Assembly: GCF_001238275.1 (NCBI RefSeq)
Contig: NZ_LGTB01000052.1
Location: forward strand, 1 to 60,987
From: Bradyrhizobium viridifuturi
Lineage (GTDB): Bacteria > Pseudomonadota > Alphaproteobacteria > Rhizobiales > Xanthobacteraceae
Length of the DNA stretch: 60,987 bases
Direction: 5' to 3'
Positions 45,052-54,469 of the stretch are shown piece after piece; position 1 is the stretch's first letter, and every line of letters starts with the position of its first letter. The position numbers were made by a program, and so were the translations under genes. Under the pieces are notes generated by a model. It was not told the DNA's origin. It ran no database searches and saw nothing but the letters and a program-made list of their open reading frames with translations.

Positions 45052-46164
45052 ATGGCAATCAGGATGGCGATCAGGATGTCTGCCGCTGCGCGCGCAGCGG
45101 CGCTCTCTCTCGGGTTGCTGCTTGCGCCGGTTGCGACGGGTCCAGCCATCGCTGAACCGGCCGCGCTCACGAGCGAGCAAGCAGCCGCGCTCAAGGCCTA
45201 TGACAATGCGCTGAAGAATTTCATCTCGATCCTGCGCCAGCGGCGCGCGCAGATCGATGCCGGGCAGCCGCTACCGAACCTGCCGGGCCAGGCGATCTAT
45301 CTGGCCCGCGTCGAGATGATGAGCGCCTACAAGGATCTCACCGATGCGCTGCCGTCGCGGATCGGAAGGCCCAGCAGGCTGGGAATCCCGCCGGCCTATT
45401 TCGACGCCGACAACGAGCCGCTGCTCGACGAGTACCGGAAGCTGTTCGACGTCATGGAGGCGCCGCCCGCCGGTGCGCAAACATCCGATACGCCATTCAA
45501 GGACGTGGTCGACCTGGCGACGGTGATTGCGCGCGCGAAGGGGCTCGATGCGACTGGCGCCGCCACCGCGGGCCGCATCAGCCTCGGGCTGTTCTTTGCC
45601 GAGACGAACGGCAAGCAGAATGCGGGAAATGCGCGGTCGAACACCTACAAGGGGAGCCTGCAGACCGGCCCGTCCGAAGATCGCAACGGCCAGAAGAAGT
45701 GGGCCGCCATCAAGGGATCGATTGCAGCCCTCGATCCGGCACTAAACCGTCGCGACGACAGGGAGGAAGCCCGGGCCGGCAATCTCGACCATCGGTTCAA
45801 TCACTGGACCGCGGTGCGCGATGCGCTCATGAACGCACATGCAGATGTCTTCCCGCAGGTCCCGGCGATCGCAAAGGCGCTGCCCGATCCAATCGATCAA
45901 ATGAAGCTCTTCGAGCTGATCCAGATCATTCCCAGCCCGACCAAGGCCGCGCTGAAGTCGGGCAATCTCGTCGGCTACAGGATTTCCGATCCCAGGATCA
46001 TGGGGTATCTGCGCAACAACAGCGTCTTCGCCTTCGGCCGTGCCGACCGGGCCAAATCATCTGCGACCTTCCGCGAAATCCTCGATGCGATGTGGCTGTT
46101 CAACGCCAAGTTCGAACAGGCGCTGGCCAAGCTCTACGAGCTCAAGGCGGGCAAGCCGGGCTGA
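45052..46164 (+). CDS. Exported protein of unknown function
   Basis: About 370 residues from the ATG at 45052, with a signal peptide (ARAAALSLGLLLAPVATGPA, cleavage near AIAE). I recognise no named domain. The middle segment (about residues 180-260) reads FFAETNGKQNAGNARSNTYK, GSLQTGPSED, then LDHRFNHW. This vaguely resembles the lytic-transglycosylase-type pattern E-S/T-x-G-x-x-x-x. That is a weak impression only. It converges with a cell-wall amidase gene, which would suit a cell-wall link. Confidence 0.7.
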   Translation: MAIRMAIRMSAAARAAALSLGLLLAPVATGPAIAEPAALTSEQAAALKAYDNALKNFISILRQRRAQIDAGQPLPNLPGQAIYLARVEMMSAYKDLTDALPSRIGRPSRLGIPPAYFDADNEPLLDEYRKLFDVMEAPPAGAQTSDTPFKDVVDLATVIARAKGLDATGAATAGRISLGLFFAETNGKQNAGNARSNTYKGSLQTGPSEDRNGQKKWAAIKGSIAALDPALNRRDDREEARAGNLDHRFNHWTAVRDALMNAHADVFPQVPAIAKALPDPIDQMKLFELIQIIPSPTKAALKSGNLVGYRISDPRIMGYLRNNSVFAFGRADRAKSSATFREILDAMWLFNAKFEQALAKLYELKAGKPG

Positions 46165-46190
46165 GCGGGCAAGTGCCGATCGCCCGGCCG

Positions 46191-47201
46191 TCAGAGCGGA
46201 CCGAACAGCGCCCATCGCGGGTCGCAGAATTCCTTCACGGCCGAAGCGACGCCGCCGGCGATGCTGTTGCGGCGCTCTGGCGAGCCCATTTTGAGCTCTT
46301 CGTCCCGGTTGATGATCGAGCCCGCCTCCAGCAGGACCGCGGGCATCGCGGTCTTTCTCAGCACGATCAGCTCATCGTAGCTGTAGACGCCGGTTTCCTT
46401 GTTCAGCAGCGGATGCTGGTCGCGGCCCATGATCGCCTGGCTGTATTGCTCGGCATAGCGAAGCCCCTGGGCCTTCATTTCGCCGGCGACCAGTTCGGCG
46501 AACCGCAGACTCGTCTCGAAGTCCGGGTTCTCCCGGGAGACGAATACGGAGTAGCCGCTGAAGCGGTCGCTGAAGTGGCTTTTCTTGCCCTCGAATTCCC
46601 AGTCCTCGAGCATCTTGTTGGGCACGGAATCGTGGTGGATCGACAGCAGCAGATCCGCGCGCAGATTGTTGGCGCTCGCGACCCGCCTGAACAGGCTGGG
46701 TCTCGCCTTGCCCTCGGTCAGAAGCAGCCTGGTTTCGGCAAAGCCTTCGGTCTTCAGCCTCTCCTCGATCTGCCGCGCAAGGCGCAGGTTGAAGGCGAAC
46801 TCGGCAACATTGCGGGCGCTGATCGCGCCTTCCGATTCCGCGGTATGTCCGACGTCGAGAACGATCCGGAAGGTCGCGGGATCGCATTTGCCTGCGGACG
46901 GCTTGAGCACGGAAGGCGGCAGCGCGACCGGCCCAAGGGCAGCAAGCCGGGTGGTGTGGAGCTTCGGCGGTGCGCGGTGCCTTGCCAGTTTGGCCGGCCT
47001 TGTCGATTGCCTTGCCGATTTCGCGCGCTTGGGCGGCTTGACGTGCTTGGGTGAGCTCTTGAAGAGATCAGGCAGCCAGCCGGCCTCGCTGATGTCGATC
47101 GGCAGCAGCGCGATCACCGCTATCGCAACAACAAGCAGACGGCGAGGCCGAAGCCCCGCGACGATGCCACCGAGCACGCGAATGGATTCGCAGCGCCTCA
47201 T
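46191..47201 (-). CDS. N-acetylmuramoyl-L-alanine amidase (Amidase_3)
   Basis: 336 residues. An N-terminal membrane/signal segment (about 18-40, RRLLVVAIAVIALLPIDI), a basic Lys/Arg/Pro linker to about 100, then the zinc amidase domain. IVLDVGHT gives the first zinc His, NVAEFAFNL the Glu region, LLLSIHHDS the second His, and VLLEAGSIINRDEE the catalytic Glu. It cleaves the amide between MurNAc and the stem peptide in the periplasm. Similar to AmiC-like enzymes, though lacking an AMIN domain. Confidence 0.88.
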   Translation of the reverse strand: MRRCESIRVLGGIVAGLRPRRLLVVAIAVIALLPIDISEAGWLPDLFKSSPKHVKPPKRAKSARQSTRPAKLARHRAPPKLHTTRLAALGPVALPPSVLKPSAGKCDPATFRIVLDVGHTAESEGAISARNVAEFAFNLRLARQIEERLKTEGFAETRLLLTEGKARPSLFRRVASANNLRADLLLSIHHDSVPNKMLEDWEFEGKKSHFSDRFSGYSVFVSRENPDFETSLRFAELVAGEMKAQGLRYAEQYSQAIMGRDQHPLLNKETGVYSYDELIVLRKTAMPAVLLEAGSIINRDEELKMGSPERRNSIAGGVASAVKEFCDPRWALFGPL

Positions 47202-47339
47202 GCTCCGCCCCTCCGGGCCCCCAGCATAACGGCTCTGTCATCGGTACCGGAAGAGGCAGATCGCGTCCATCCCCCGCCAATCGCGACGCCCTTGCCTCAC
47301 GCCAGGGGCGCCGTCCGGTTCCGTCGCGGCGGCGGCCGG

Positions 47340-48902
47340 CTACACCGGCTTCGGATCGAGCGTGATCGCCCACAGTTCGGCGTCGACGCGATCGCGCAGG
47401 CTCACCGTCATCTGTCCGCTCTTGCCGTCGATCTTGACGTGGCCGAAGAACTGCATGCCGGCCGACGGCGGCAGGTTCTGGTTGGCATCGCCCGGCGCCT
47501 TGACGAATTTCACCTCGGGACCAAACGTGTTGTCGAGCTCGTTCGGACCGAACGTGCCGGCGTGCAACGGGCCCGAGACGAATTCCCAGAATGGGTCGAA
47601 CTCCTGGAACTGGGCCTTGTTCGGATTGTAGTAGTGCGCGGCCGCGTAGTGCACGTCGGCGGTCAGCCACACCGTGTTGACGATCCCCGCGGTCTTGATG
47701 AAGCGCAGGATGTCGGCGATCTCGAGCTCGCGGCCGCGCGCCGGGCCGTCGCCCTGCGCGAACGCTTCCGAGCCCTTCTTGTTGGCGGCGTCGTCATAGA
47801 CGATCAGCGACAGCGGCATGTCCGAGGCGATCACCTTCCAGGTGGCGCGCGAGTTGAGCAGCGCGCGCTTCAGCCAGGCCATCTGGTCCGGCCCGAGGAA
47901 ATAGGCGTCGGGGCCATATTTTTCCTGCAGGTTCGGACCATTGGGGCCGCGATAGCTGCGCTCGTCGAGCATGAACACGTCGAGATGCGGACCATAGCTC
48001 AGCGTGCGATAGACCCGGCCCGGCTCGACGATGCTCTCGCGCATCGGATACATCTCGTGGAAGGCCTTGGCCGCGCGCGCGGCGAGCACAGTGATGTCGC
48101 GCTCCTTGTAGGCCGCCGGCAGCTGCTTCGACAGCGACCAGTTGTTGGTCACCTCGTGATCGTCCCACTGCACGAAGATCGGCACCTCGGCATTGAAGGC
48201 GCGCAGGTTGCTATCGAGGAAATTGTATTTATGCGCGGCGCGGTATTCGTCGAGCGTCTCGGCGACCTTGGCCTTCTCCGGGATCGTGATGTTCTTCCAG
48301 ATCTTGCCGTCGGGGAGCTTCACCTCGGACGGGATCACGCCGTCGGCGTAGATGGTGTCGCCGGAATGCAGCAGGAAATCCGGATTGTGCTTCTTCATCG
48401 CGGCGAAGGTGATCATGCCGCCGTCGTCGGGGTTGATGCCCCAGCCCTGGCCGGCGACGTCGCCGCCCCACACGAAGGAGACATCGCGGCGGTCGCTCGG
48501 CGCGGTGCGGAAGCGGCCGACCACCGGCTCGCCGACAACGTCGATATGGGCGAGGTCGCGGAAGCGGACGCGATAGAAGATGTCCTGGCCGGAGGGCAGA
48601 TTCTCCAGCAGCATCTTGGCGGTGAAGTCGCTCTCCGGCAGCGCCGTGATCGGTGGCAGCGCGCGGGCGTCCTTGAACGATTCCGTGGTGGCGACCTCGA
48701 CCATCATCTGGGACGGCCGGTCGGCACGCGCCCACACCACGCCGCCGTCGACGCCGACATCGCCGGACTGCACGCCGTGGGTGATCACGGGGCGATCGGC
48801 AGCGCGCGACAGGTAAGGCATCGCGATCACGCCGGCACCGGCCGCAGCCGCGGTCGAGAGAAAGCGTCGGCGGGTGAGATTTCGCGAAAACCGGATCGTC
48901 AT
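47340..48902 (-). CDS. phoD: Alkaline phosphatase D family protein (PhoD-like), Tat-exported
   Basis: 520 residues from the ATG at 48902. A Tat leader, NLTRRRFLSTAAAAGAGVIA, precedes a PhoD_N domain (THGVQSGDVGVDGGVVWARA) and the metallophosphatase domain. The latter holds SFVWGGDVAGQGWGINPDDG, FLLHSGDTIYADG, FVQWDDHEVTNNW and WLTADVHYAAAHYY. These are the Fe/Ca ligand motifs of PhoD. It hydrolyses phosphomonoesters or diesters outside the cytoplasm. I see no pho box with confidence. Confidence 0.92.
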   Translation of the reverse strand: MTIRFSRNLTRRRFLSTAAAAGAGVIAMPYLSRAADRPVITHGVQSGDVGVDGGVVWARADRPSQMMVEVATTESFKDARALPPITALPESDFTAKMLLENLPSGQDIFYRVRFRDLAHIDVVGEPVVGRFRTAPSDRRDVSFVWGGDVAGQGWGINPDDGGMITFAAMKKHNPDFLLHSGDTIYADGVIPSEVKLPDGKIWKNITIPEKAKVAETLDEYRAAHKYNFLDSNLRAFNAEVPIFVQWDDHEVTNNWSLSKQLPAAYKERDITVLAARAAKAFHEMYPMRESIVEPGRVYRTLSYGPHLDVFMLDERSYRGPNGPNLQEKYGPDAYFLGPDQMAWLKRALLNSRATWKVIASDMPLSLIVYDDAANKKGSEAFAQGDGPARGRELEIADILRFIKTAGIVNTVWLTADVHYAAAHYYNPNKAQFQEFDPFWEFVSGPLHAGTFGPNELDNTFGPEVKFVKAPGDANQNLPPSAGMQFFGHVKIDGKSGQMTVSLRDRVDAELWAITLDPKPV

Positions 48903-49208
48903 GGGGGCCTCCTCAGGGCGCAGCGACAATGCGCCGCGGGTCCGCCAATACCTAGAAAAATTCCATGACGGAGAGATTACAGGGGGAAGCGAGCGGGCTC
49001 GTCAGGTGAGCTCGGTCGTCAAACTCCTTCCGCTTGCGGGCAGAGCGATCGCCTGTGGCGCCTGGTCGAGCGCCGGCCACTGCCGGGTGCTTTGCATGGG
49101 GTTGTTTTCGATATTTTGGCAGCGCGCCTGCCTCGCGCGTGACCCTGCAAGGGGAAGGGAACGGAGAGAGACCGTTCGCGGACAACAAAGCAGCGGAGGT
49201 GGGAAGAC
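48903..49208. other. Intergenic region without recognised gene
   Basis: 306 bases between the stop of the TAXI receptor gene and the phoD start, both on the minus strand. No RNA gene, convincing coding frame or clear terminator is seen; it must include the phoD promoter. Confidence 0.5.
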
Positions 49209-50612
49209 CTATGCCGTTCCTGCCGCGCGGAACTGCGACGCAGCCCGCTGCAGATTCTGCGGCATGCTCAGCAGCAACGCCTTGCGGTCGGCGACGGCGT
49301 TGTGGAACTGCTCGAGCGCGATGTTGAACGCGGTCAGCGTGCCTTCCTCGATCGCGCCGTGCTCGAAGCAGTCCAGCGTGTGGCGCAGGATGTCGTCAGC
49401 CTCCGCCTGCAGCTGGTCGAGCTCTTCGGTCGAATCGCTCTGCCGCGCGGCCTTCAGCATCTCGAGCAGGCGTTCGCGCTGCGAAGTGTTGGTGTTGCGC
49501 TCGTCCTGCTTGAGATAGCCGGCGAACCACGCGCCGGCCGAGCCCATCGCCGAGAACGCCATCAGGCTCCACCAGATGTAATCGCTGTAGCGGTCGAGGA
49601 AGGTCTTCTCTTCGCCGTCGACGAAGGCGGCGGCGCCGGGATGCACCGGGATGGTGGCGTCCTTGTCGGTGTCGGGCGTCTCGATCTTGGCGGCAAGCGG
49701 GAAGTCGTTCTTCAGCGATTGCCGGATCGCGAACAATTGCCGGGTGAAGGCTGCGACCGTCGAGTCCGACAGGCCCTTTCGCGCGACGATGTGGTGCGAG
49801 AAGCTGATCGTCTTCACCTCGTCGTCGGGACGGTCGGCCGAGCCGAGCGAGCCGGCGGGGATCTCCGCGGCCTCATAGGCCGGATGGTTTTGCGCGATCG
49901 CCTCGGACGCGTCGATCGGAAGGAAGGTCGGCTCGCCGCCGTCCCTGGTCGATGCCGTGATGGCGTCGATCGTGAGCTTGCTGTTGGCCGGACCGACGGC
50001 AAGATAGGCGTCGGCCTTGAGGTTCTTGATCGCGTCCGGCGCCTCATTGGCCGGGAATTGCACGATCTCGACCTTCATCGGATCGACGCCATATTGCTGC
50101 AGGATCAGCTTCAGCAGATTGACATTGGCCGGGGTGCGGCCGACCACGCCGATCTTGCGGCCGGCCAGCTGCGCGATCTTGGTGATCCTGGCGGACTTGC
50201 GAACCTTGCCCTTTGCCGGCGGAACCCACATCACCACGACATTCTTGCGCAAGGTCGCGACCGCCTGCGCATTCTTCGGCACCTCGAGGTCGCCGCGGAT
50301 GATGGCGAGATCGGCCTTGCCGTCGGCCAGCGTCTGCGCGCTGGCGGTGGCGCCGTCGGTCTGCACCGGTCGGAGTTTGACCTGGGTGTGCTGCTGGTTG
50401 TTGAAGGCCTGCGCCAGCGCCTGCACGACCTTGAGGTCATCGCTGTTCGCAGGACCGACCGCGATCTTGAGCGTCACCGGACGCACCGCGAAATAGTAGC
50501 CGGCGATCAGCGCGCCGATGATGGCGAGCGCGCCCGCGATCAAAACGAACATCAGCCGGCGCTTTGCGGAGCGCAACGGCTTGGGCGATATGCTGGCGGA
50601 GCCGTCTGTCAT
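49209..50612 (-). CDS. TAXI family TRAP transporter solute-receptor-like protein, membrane-anchored
   Basis: 467 residues. An N-terminal helix (about 20-43, FVLIAGALAIIGALIAGYYF) anchors a TAXI/NMT1-like periplasmic domain: VTLKIAVGPANSDDLKVVQA, then LAGRKIGVVGRTPANVNLLK. A second helix near residue 345 (YIWWSLMAFSAMGSAGAWFA) is followed by a helical cytoplasmic tail of about 110 residues. No TRAP permease genes are adjacent. The two-helix layout suggests a sensor or accessory receptor rather than a free binding protein. Confidence 0.83.
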   Translation of the reverse strand: MTDGSASISPKPLRSAKRRLMFVLIAGALAIIGALIAGYYFAVRPVTLKIAVGPANSDDLKVVQALAQAFNNQQHTQVKLRPVQTDGATASAQTLADGKADLAIIRGDLEVPKNAQAVATLRKNVVVMWVPPAKGKVRKSARITKIAQLAGRKIGVVGRTPANVNLLKLILQQYGVDPMKVEIVQFPANEAPDAIKNLKADAYLAVGPANSKLTIDAITASTRDGGEPTFLPIDASEAIAQNHPAYEAAEIPAGSLGSADRPDDEVKTISFSHHIVARKGLSDSTVAAFTRQLFAIRQSLKNDFPLAAKIETPDTDKDATIPVHPGAAAFVDGEEKTFLDRYSDYIWWSLMAFSAMGSAGAWFAGYLKQDERNTNTSQRERLLEMLKAARQSDSTEELDQLQAEADDILRHTLDCFEHGAIEEGTLTAFNIALEQFHNAVADRKALLLSMPQNLQRAASQFRAAGTA

Positions 50613-50836
50613 CGGCCTGGGATCATCGATCTCGCAAACAATCGTCTGGGCTCAATTTCGCAAACTACCAACGGGGATACATCCTCTATTTGTAGCAAAT
50701 TACTGAACGGACAGATGTTACATCTCCGTCATGGTTACCAGCGGCGATAGGACGCGATTTCGGCCTTAATTTCGGCATGGATCCCACCCGGAGGCCGGTT
50801 GTTAGGCTAAGGTCGGCGCCAGACGGGAGGGTTACC

Positions 50837-51141
50837 ATGGTCGAGAAGCTGTCAGCGGAAGCAAGGAAGGCTGCGCTCTGGGAACTCGCCGGCTGGTCGG
50901 AGCTGGCCGGACGCGAGGCAATCGCAAAGACCTTCGTGTTCAAGGACTTCAACGAAGCTTTCGGCTTCATGGCGCGGGCCGCCCTGGTTGCCGAGAAGAA
51001 CGATCATCACCCCGAATGGAAAAACGTCTACAAGACGGTCGAGGTCGTGCTGGCGACGCACGATGTCGGCGGGGTAACCAAGCGCGATATCGATCTCGCC
51101 AAGGCCATGAACGCGATCGCACGGCAGCTGGGTCGAATTGA
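50837..51141 (+). CDS. 4a-hydroxytetrahydrobiopterin dehydratase (pterin-4a-carbinolamine dehydratase)
   Basis: About 100 residues. The PCD core is clear: FVFKDFNEAFGFMARAALVA, EKNDHHPEWKNVYKTVEVVL with the catalytic His pair, and LATHDVGGVTKRDIDLAKAM. It recycles the pterin cofactor of aromatic-amino-acid hydroxylases. As written, the frame stays open to 51598 and would add about 150 alien residues that overlap the next gene. Family members stop near residue 100. One extra base at about 51132 gives a stop at 51139-51141, so a sequence error is likely but not proven. Confidence 0.8.
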
Positions 51142-51230
51142 CCCGGCCGCAACCTTGCGCCGGTTGGCCGACATCCCCAGATTCGCATCGTTCGCCGCGC
51201 AAACGTCGCCCGGCGCCGAGGAACCCAGCG

Positions 51231-51611
51231 ATGCCTTCGACCGACTATGGTGTGGGATTTGGGCCTGCCGACCGGCTGGCGCAGGACCCCGAAAGCGTGC
51301 GCCGCCGTTTCTGGATCAAGTTCAAGAAAGTGGTGGCGCGGCTGCCTTTCGCCGAGGAACTGCTGGCCGCCTATTACTGCGCCTTCGACCGGCAGACGCC
51401 GCGCCATGTCCAGGCCGCGCTGCTCGGCGCGATAGCCTATTTCATCCTGCCGTTCGATTTCATTCCGGACATGCTGCCGGTGCTCGGCTTCACCGACGAT
51501 GCCGCGGTGCTCGCAACCGCGATCCGCATGGTGGCAAGCCACATCACGCCGGAGCATCGCGAAGCCGCACGAGCGGCGCTGAAGCGCGGCGTGCCTGAGG
51601 ACGCGGAGTAA
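51231..51611 (+). CDS. YkvA family membrane protein (DUF1232)
   Basis: 126 residues from the ATG at 51231 (GAGGA upstream). The DUF1232 core is AAYYCAFDRQTPRHVQAALL, then IAYFILPFDFIPDMLPVLGF and TDDAAVLATAIRMV. The family motif YxxxPxDxxPD is present as YFILPFDFIPD. A single hydrophobic segment suggests membrane association. Function unknown. Confidence 0.9.
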   Translation: MPSTDYGVGFGPADRLAQDPESVRRRFWIKFKKVVARLPFAEELLAAYYCAFDRQTPRHVQAALLGAIAYFILPFDFIPDMLPVLGFTDDAAVLATAIRMVASHITPEHREAARAALKRGVPEDAE

Positions 51612-51623
51612 GCGCGCGTACGC

Positions 51624-51658
51624 GTAGCCCGGATTTCGTTTCGCTCCATCCGGGCTAC
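51624..51658. repeat. Palindrome GTAGCCCGGAT...ATCCGGGCTAC between convergent genes
   Basis: Arms GTAGCCCGGAT and ATCCGGGCTAC with a 13-base loop, a common short repeat in this kind of genome. It sits between the stops at 51611 and 51676 and may serve as a bidirectional terminator. Confidence 0.75.
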
Positions 51659-51675
51659 TTAGCTTCCATCCGCGC

Positions 51676-52656
51676 TCAGCTGCCCGGATGCAGGATCACC
51701 TTGCCCATCGCCTTGCGGCCGGCGAGCACCTTCAGCGCTTCAGCGGTCTGCGACAGCGGGAAGGTGCGGTCGACATGCGAGGAGATCTTGCCTTCCGCCG
51801 TCCACTGCACGAGCTTCTCGAGGTTCTTGCGGTTCTTCTCCGGGTTCTGCCGCGCCCACGCGCCCCAGAACACGCCGCGGATATCGCAGCCCTTCAGCAG
51901 CGCGAGGTTGAGCGGAATCTTCGGAATGTCGCCGGCGGCAAAGCCGATCACCAGGAAGCGGCCTTCCCATGCGGTCGAGCGCAGCGCGGCCTCGGCATAG
52001 GCGCCGCCGACCGGATCGAACACGATGTCGGCGCCCTTGCCGTTCGTCAGCTTGCGCAGGCCCTCTTTCAAATCTTCCTTGGCGTAGTTCAGCGTCAGCT
52101 CGGCGCCGTGCTGCTTGGCGAATGCGAGCTTCTCGTCCGATGAGGCGCAGGCGATCACCTTGAGGCCCATCAACTTGCCGAGCTCACACGCGGCAAGGCC
52201 GGTGCCGCCGGCGGCGCCCAGCACCGCGAGCGTTTCGCCGGGCTTCGGGCTGGCGCGATCTTCCAGCGCATGCAGCGCAGTGCCGTAGATGATGATGATC
52301 CCTGCGGCGCGGTCGTAATCGAGATTGTCGGGAATCTTCACGATCGTATTCGCCGGCAGCGCGATCTTGTCGCGCGCGCCGTTGTGGCCGCATGACGCCA
52401 CGACGCGATCACCAACCCTGAGATCGGTGACGCCAGCGCCAACGCTCTCGATCACGCCGGCAACTTCGGCGGCCGGCGAGAACGGGAACGGCGGCTTGAT
52501 CTGGTACTTGCCCTGGATCATCAGGATGTCGAAGAAATTCAGCGCCGCCGCCTTGATCGCGATCACGGCCTCGCCAGGTCCGGCCACCGGATCGGGCACG
52601 TCTGCCAGCACGAGATCGTCGGGTTGACAGTATTGCGAGCAGAGGATGGCTTTCAT
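51676..52656 (-). CDS. NADPH:quinone oxidoreductase family protein (zinc-free MDR)
   Basis: 326 residues from the ATG at 52656 (MKAILCSQYCQPDDLVLADV). GroES-like domain with AALNFFDILMIQGKYQIKPP and PFPFSPAAEVAGVIESVGAG. The NADPH-binding motif is LAVLGAAGGTGLAACELGKL (about 140-165), followed by DIVFDPVGGAYAEAALR. The zinc ligands of alcohol dehydrogenases are absent. It probably reduces quinones or enones. Divergent from the dienoyl-CoA-reductase-like gene at 52762. Confidence 0.9.
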   Translation of the reverse strand: MKAILCSQYCQPDDLVLADVPDPVAGPGEAVIAIKAAALNFFDILMIQGKYQIKPPFPFSPAAEVAGVIESVGAGVTDLRVGDRVVASCGHNGARDKIALPANTIVKIPDNLDYDRAAGIIIIYGTALHALEDRASPKPGETLAVLGAAGGTGLAACELGKLMGLKVIACASSDEKLAFAKQHGAELTLNYAKEDLKEGLRKLTNGKGADIVFDPVGGAYAEAALRSTAWEGRFLVIGFAAGDIPKIPLNLALLKGCDIRGVFWGAWARQNPEKNRKNLEKLVQWTAEGKISSHVDRTFPLSQTAEALKVLAGRKAMGKVILHPGS

Positions 52657-52761
52657 GGACACACCTGAGTTTCGGACGCAGAAAGAGCTGCAAGATCGTG
52701 GACTACAAGCTTCATGCCGGATTTGCGGCGGAGCGACAATACAGTGCGGAGGGATCAAACT

Positions 52762-53601
52762 ATGTTTGAAAAAGGCCTGCTAGCGAAAAAGCGCATCCTG
52801 ATCACCGGCGGCGGCTCCGGTCTTGGCGCGGCGATGGGCCGACGCTTCGCCGAACTCGGCGCCGAATTGATCATCTGCGGGCGGCGCGAGGGGCTGCTGG
52901 AGGAAACCGCCGCAAAATTCCGCAGCGAGCTCGGCGCCAAGGTCTCGATCGCGCGCTGCGATATTCGCGATGGCGCCGCGGTCGAGGCGATGATGGATCA
53001 GGTCTGGCAGGACGCGCCGATCGACGTACTCGTCAACAATGCTGCCGCAACCTTTATTGCGCAGAGCGAACATTTGTCATTCCGTGCCGCGGACGCGATC
53101 CTCGCGCCGACGCTGCATGGCACGATGTACTGCACGCTCGCTGCCGGCCGCCGCTGGATTGACGGCAAGCACAAGGGCGTGGTGCTCTCGATCCTCTCGA
53201 CCTCGACCATCACCGGCCGCGCCTTCACGGTGCCGTCGTCGATGGCCAAGACCGCGGTGCTGGCGATGACCAAGAGCCTCGCCGTCGAATGGGGTCCGAA
53301 GGGTATCCGTACCGTAGCGATCGCGCCGGGTGCGTTTCCGACGCCAGGTGCGACCGGACAGTTGCGTCCCGAAGGGCGCGGCGAGACCTGGGCGCACCGC
53401 AATCCGCTCGGCCGCGCCGGCGAGCATTCCGAGCTCGCCAATCTCGCGACCTTCCTGATCTCGGATCAGGCCGGCTACATCAATGGCGAGATGGTGGTGC
53501 AGGACGGCGGCTCGCACTTACGCAGTTCCGGTGCCGAGGACCTGCTGCAATGGACCGACGCGCAATGGGAGAGCCAGCGCGCGGCGCGCGCCAAGGGTTG
53601 A
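52762..53601 (+). CDS. SDR oxidoreductase resembling 2,4-dienoyl-CoA reductase
   Basis: 279 residues. ILITGGGSGLGAAMGRRFAE is the cofactor motif, IDVLVNNAAATFIAQSEHLS the NNA region. Where most SDRs have Tyr-x-x-x-Lys, this protein has VPSSMAKTAVLAMTKSLAVE, so the Tyr is replaced. The same pattern (VPSASAK) occurs in mitochondrial-type 2,4-dienoyl-CoA reductases as I remember them. PGAFPTPGATGQLRP also fits. A role in degrading unsaturated fatty acids is therefore inferred. Confidence 0.87.
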   Translation: MFEKGLLAKKRILITGGGSGLGAAMGRRFAELGAELIICGRREGLLEETAAKFRSELGAKVSIARCDIRDGAAVEAMMDQVWQDAPIDVLVNNAAATFIAQSEHLSFRAADAILAPTLHGTMYCTLAAGRRWIDGKHKGVVLSILSTSTITGRAFTVPSSMAKTAVLAMTKSLAVEWGPKGIRTVAIAPGAFPTPGATGQLRPEGRGETWAHRNPLGRAGEHSELANLATFLISDQAGYINGEMVVQDGGSHLRSSGAEDLLQWTDAQWESQRAARAKG

Positions 53602-53788
53602 TCATGCGTTGATCAAGACCTGATCAGCGACAACAAGCACTGAGATGCGGGCAACGCGTATGCGGCTTTTGGCTGACGCGCGTCCGCGCGTAACTGCCTT
53701 CCCAAAAAAGCGTTTCCCGGTTATCCATCCGAGCCGGCGGAGGGGGAATCGCCGGGCCATCTTGCAGTCACAATGATGGGGGAACCAG

Positions 53789-54376
53789 TTGGCCGTGCGG
53801 CAGATTCTGACATCATTGGCGGCTTGTGTTCTGTGCGGGATCATCTCCCTTGCACCGACGCAGGCTGCGCCCAAGAAGGAAGCGGCCAAGCCGGCGCCTT
53901 CGGCCGCCGCGGCTGCGGCCGGCGGTGCGGAGCCCACGCTGATCGGCCAATTCGGCACCTGGGGCGCGTATACCGCCTCGCCCAACGGCAAGAAGGTGTG
54001 CTTTGCGCTCGCCAAGCCGTCGTCGTCGAAGACCAGCCCGCCGAACCGGCCGCGCGATCCGGCCTATGCTTTCATCTCCACCCGTCCGGCCGAGAAGGTC
54101 GTCAACGAAGTCTCGATCATGATCGGCTATACCGTGAAGCCGGGCTCTGAATCGACGTTGCAGGTCGGCGGCGGGACCTATGCGATGTACACGCAGGGCG
54201 ACGGCCTCTGGATCAAGAATGCGGCCGAGGAGGAGCGGATGGTGGAAGCCATGCGCAAATCGGCCGATCTGACGGTAAAAGCCGTTTCGGCGAAGGGTAC
54301 CGAGACGATCGACAGCTTCTCGCTGAAGGGTCTGGCGCAGGCACTCGACCGGCTGGGGCAGGACTGCCGGCGCTAG
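53789..54376 (+). CDS. Invasion-associated locus B (IalB) family protein
   Basis: 195 residues from a TTG after GGGGGA; a GTG at 53795 is an alternative. Signal peptide (LTSLAACVLCGIISLAPTQA), an Ala/Pro/Lys linker, then the IalB-like domain: FGTWGAYTASPNGKKVCFAL, then EVSIMIGYTVKPGSESTLQV and GTETIDSFSLKGLAQALDRL. The family is periplasmic and widespread in Rhizobiales; despite its name it need not relate to virulence. rlmN follows 93 bases on. Confidence 0.88.
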   Translation: MAVRQILTSLAACVLCGIISLAPTQAAPKKEAAKPAPSAAAAAAGGAEPTLIGQFGTWGAYTASPNGKKVCFALAKPSSSKTSPPNRPRDPAYAFISTRPAEKVVNEVSIMIGYTVKPGSESTLQVGGGTYAMYTQGDGLWIKNAAEEERMVEAMRKSADLTVKAVSAKGTETIDSFSLKGLAQALDRLGQDCRR

Positions 54377-54469
54377 AGCGCGATCCGGCCGACAAAGTCC
54401 GCTCAGAGACGCAAAATCGAGATATTTGGTGGCTTTCCAGCGCGGGCTGGAAGGCCTATTTGAGGTTTC

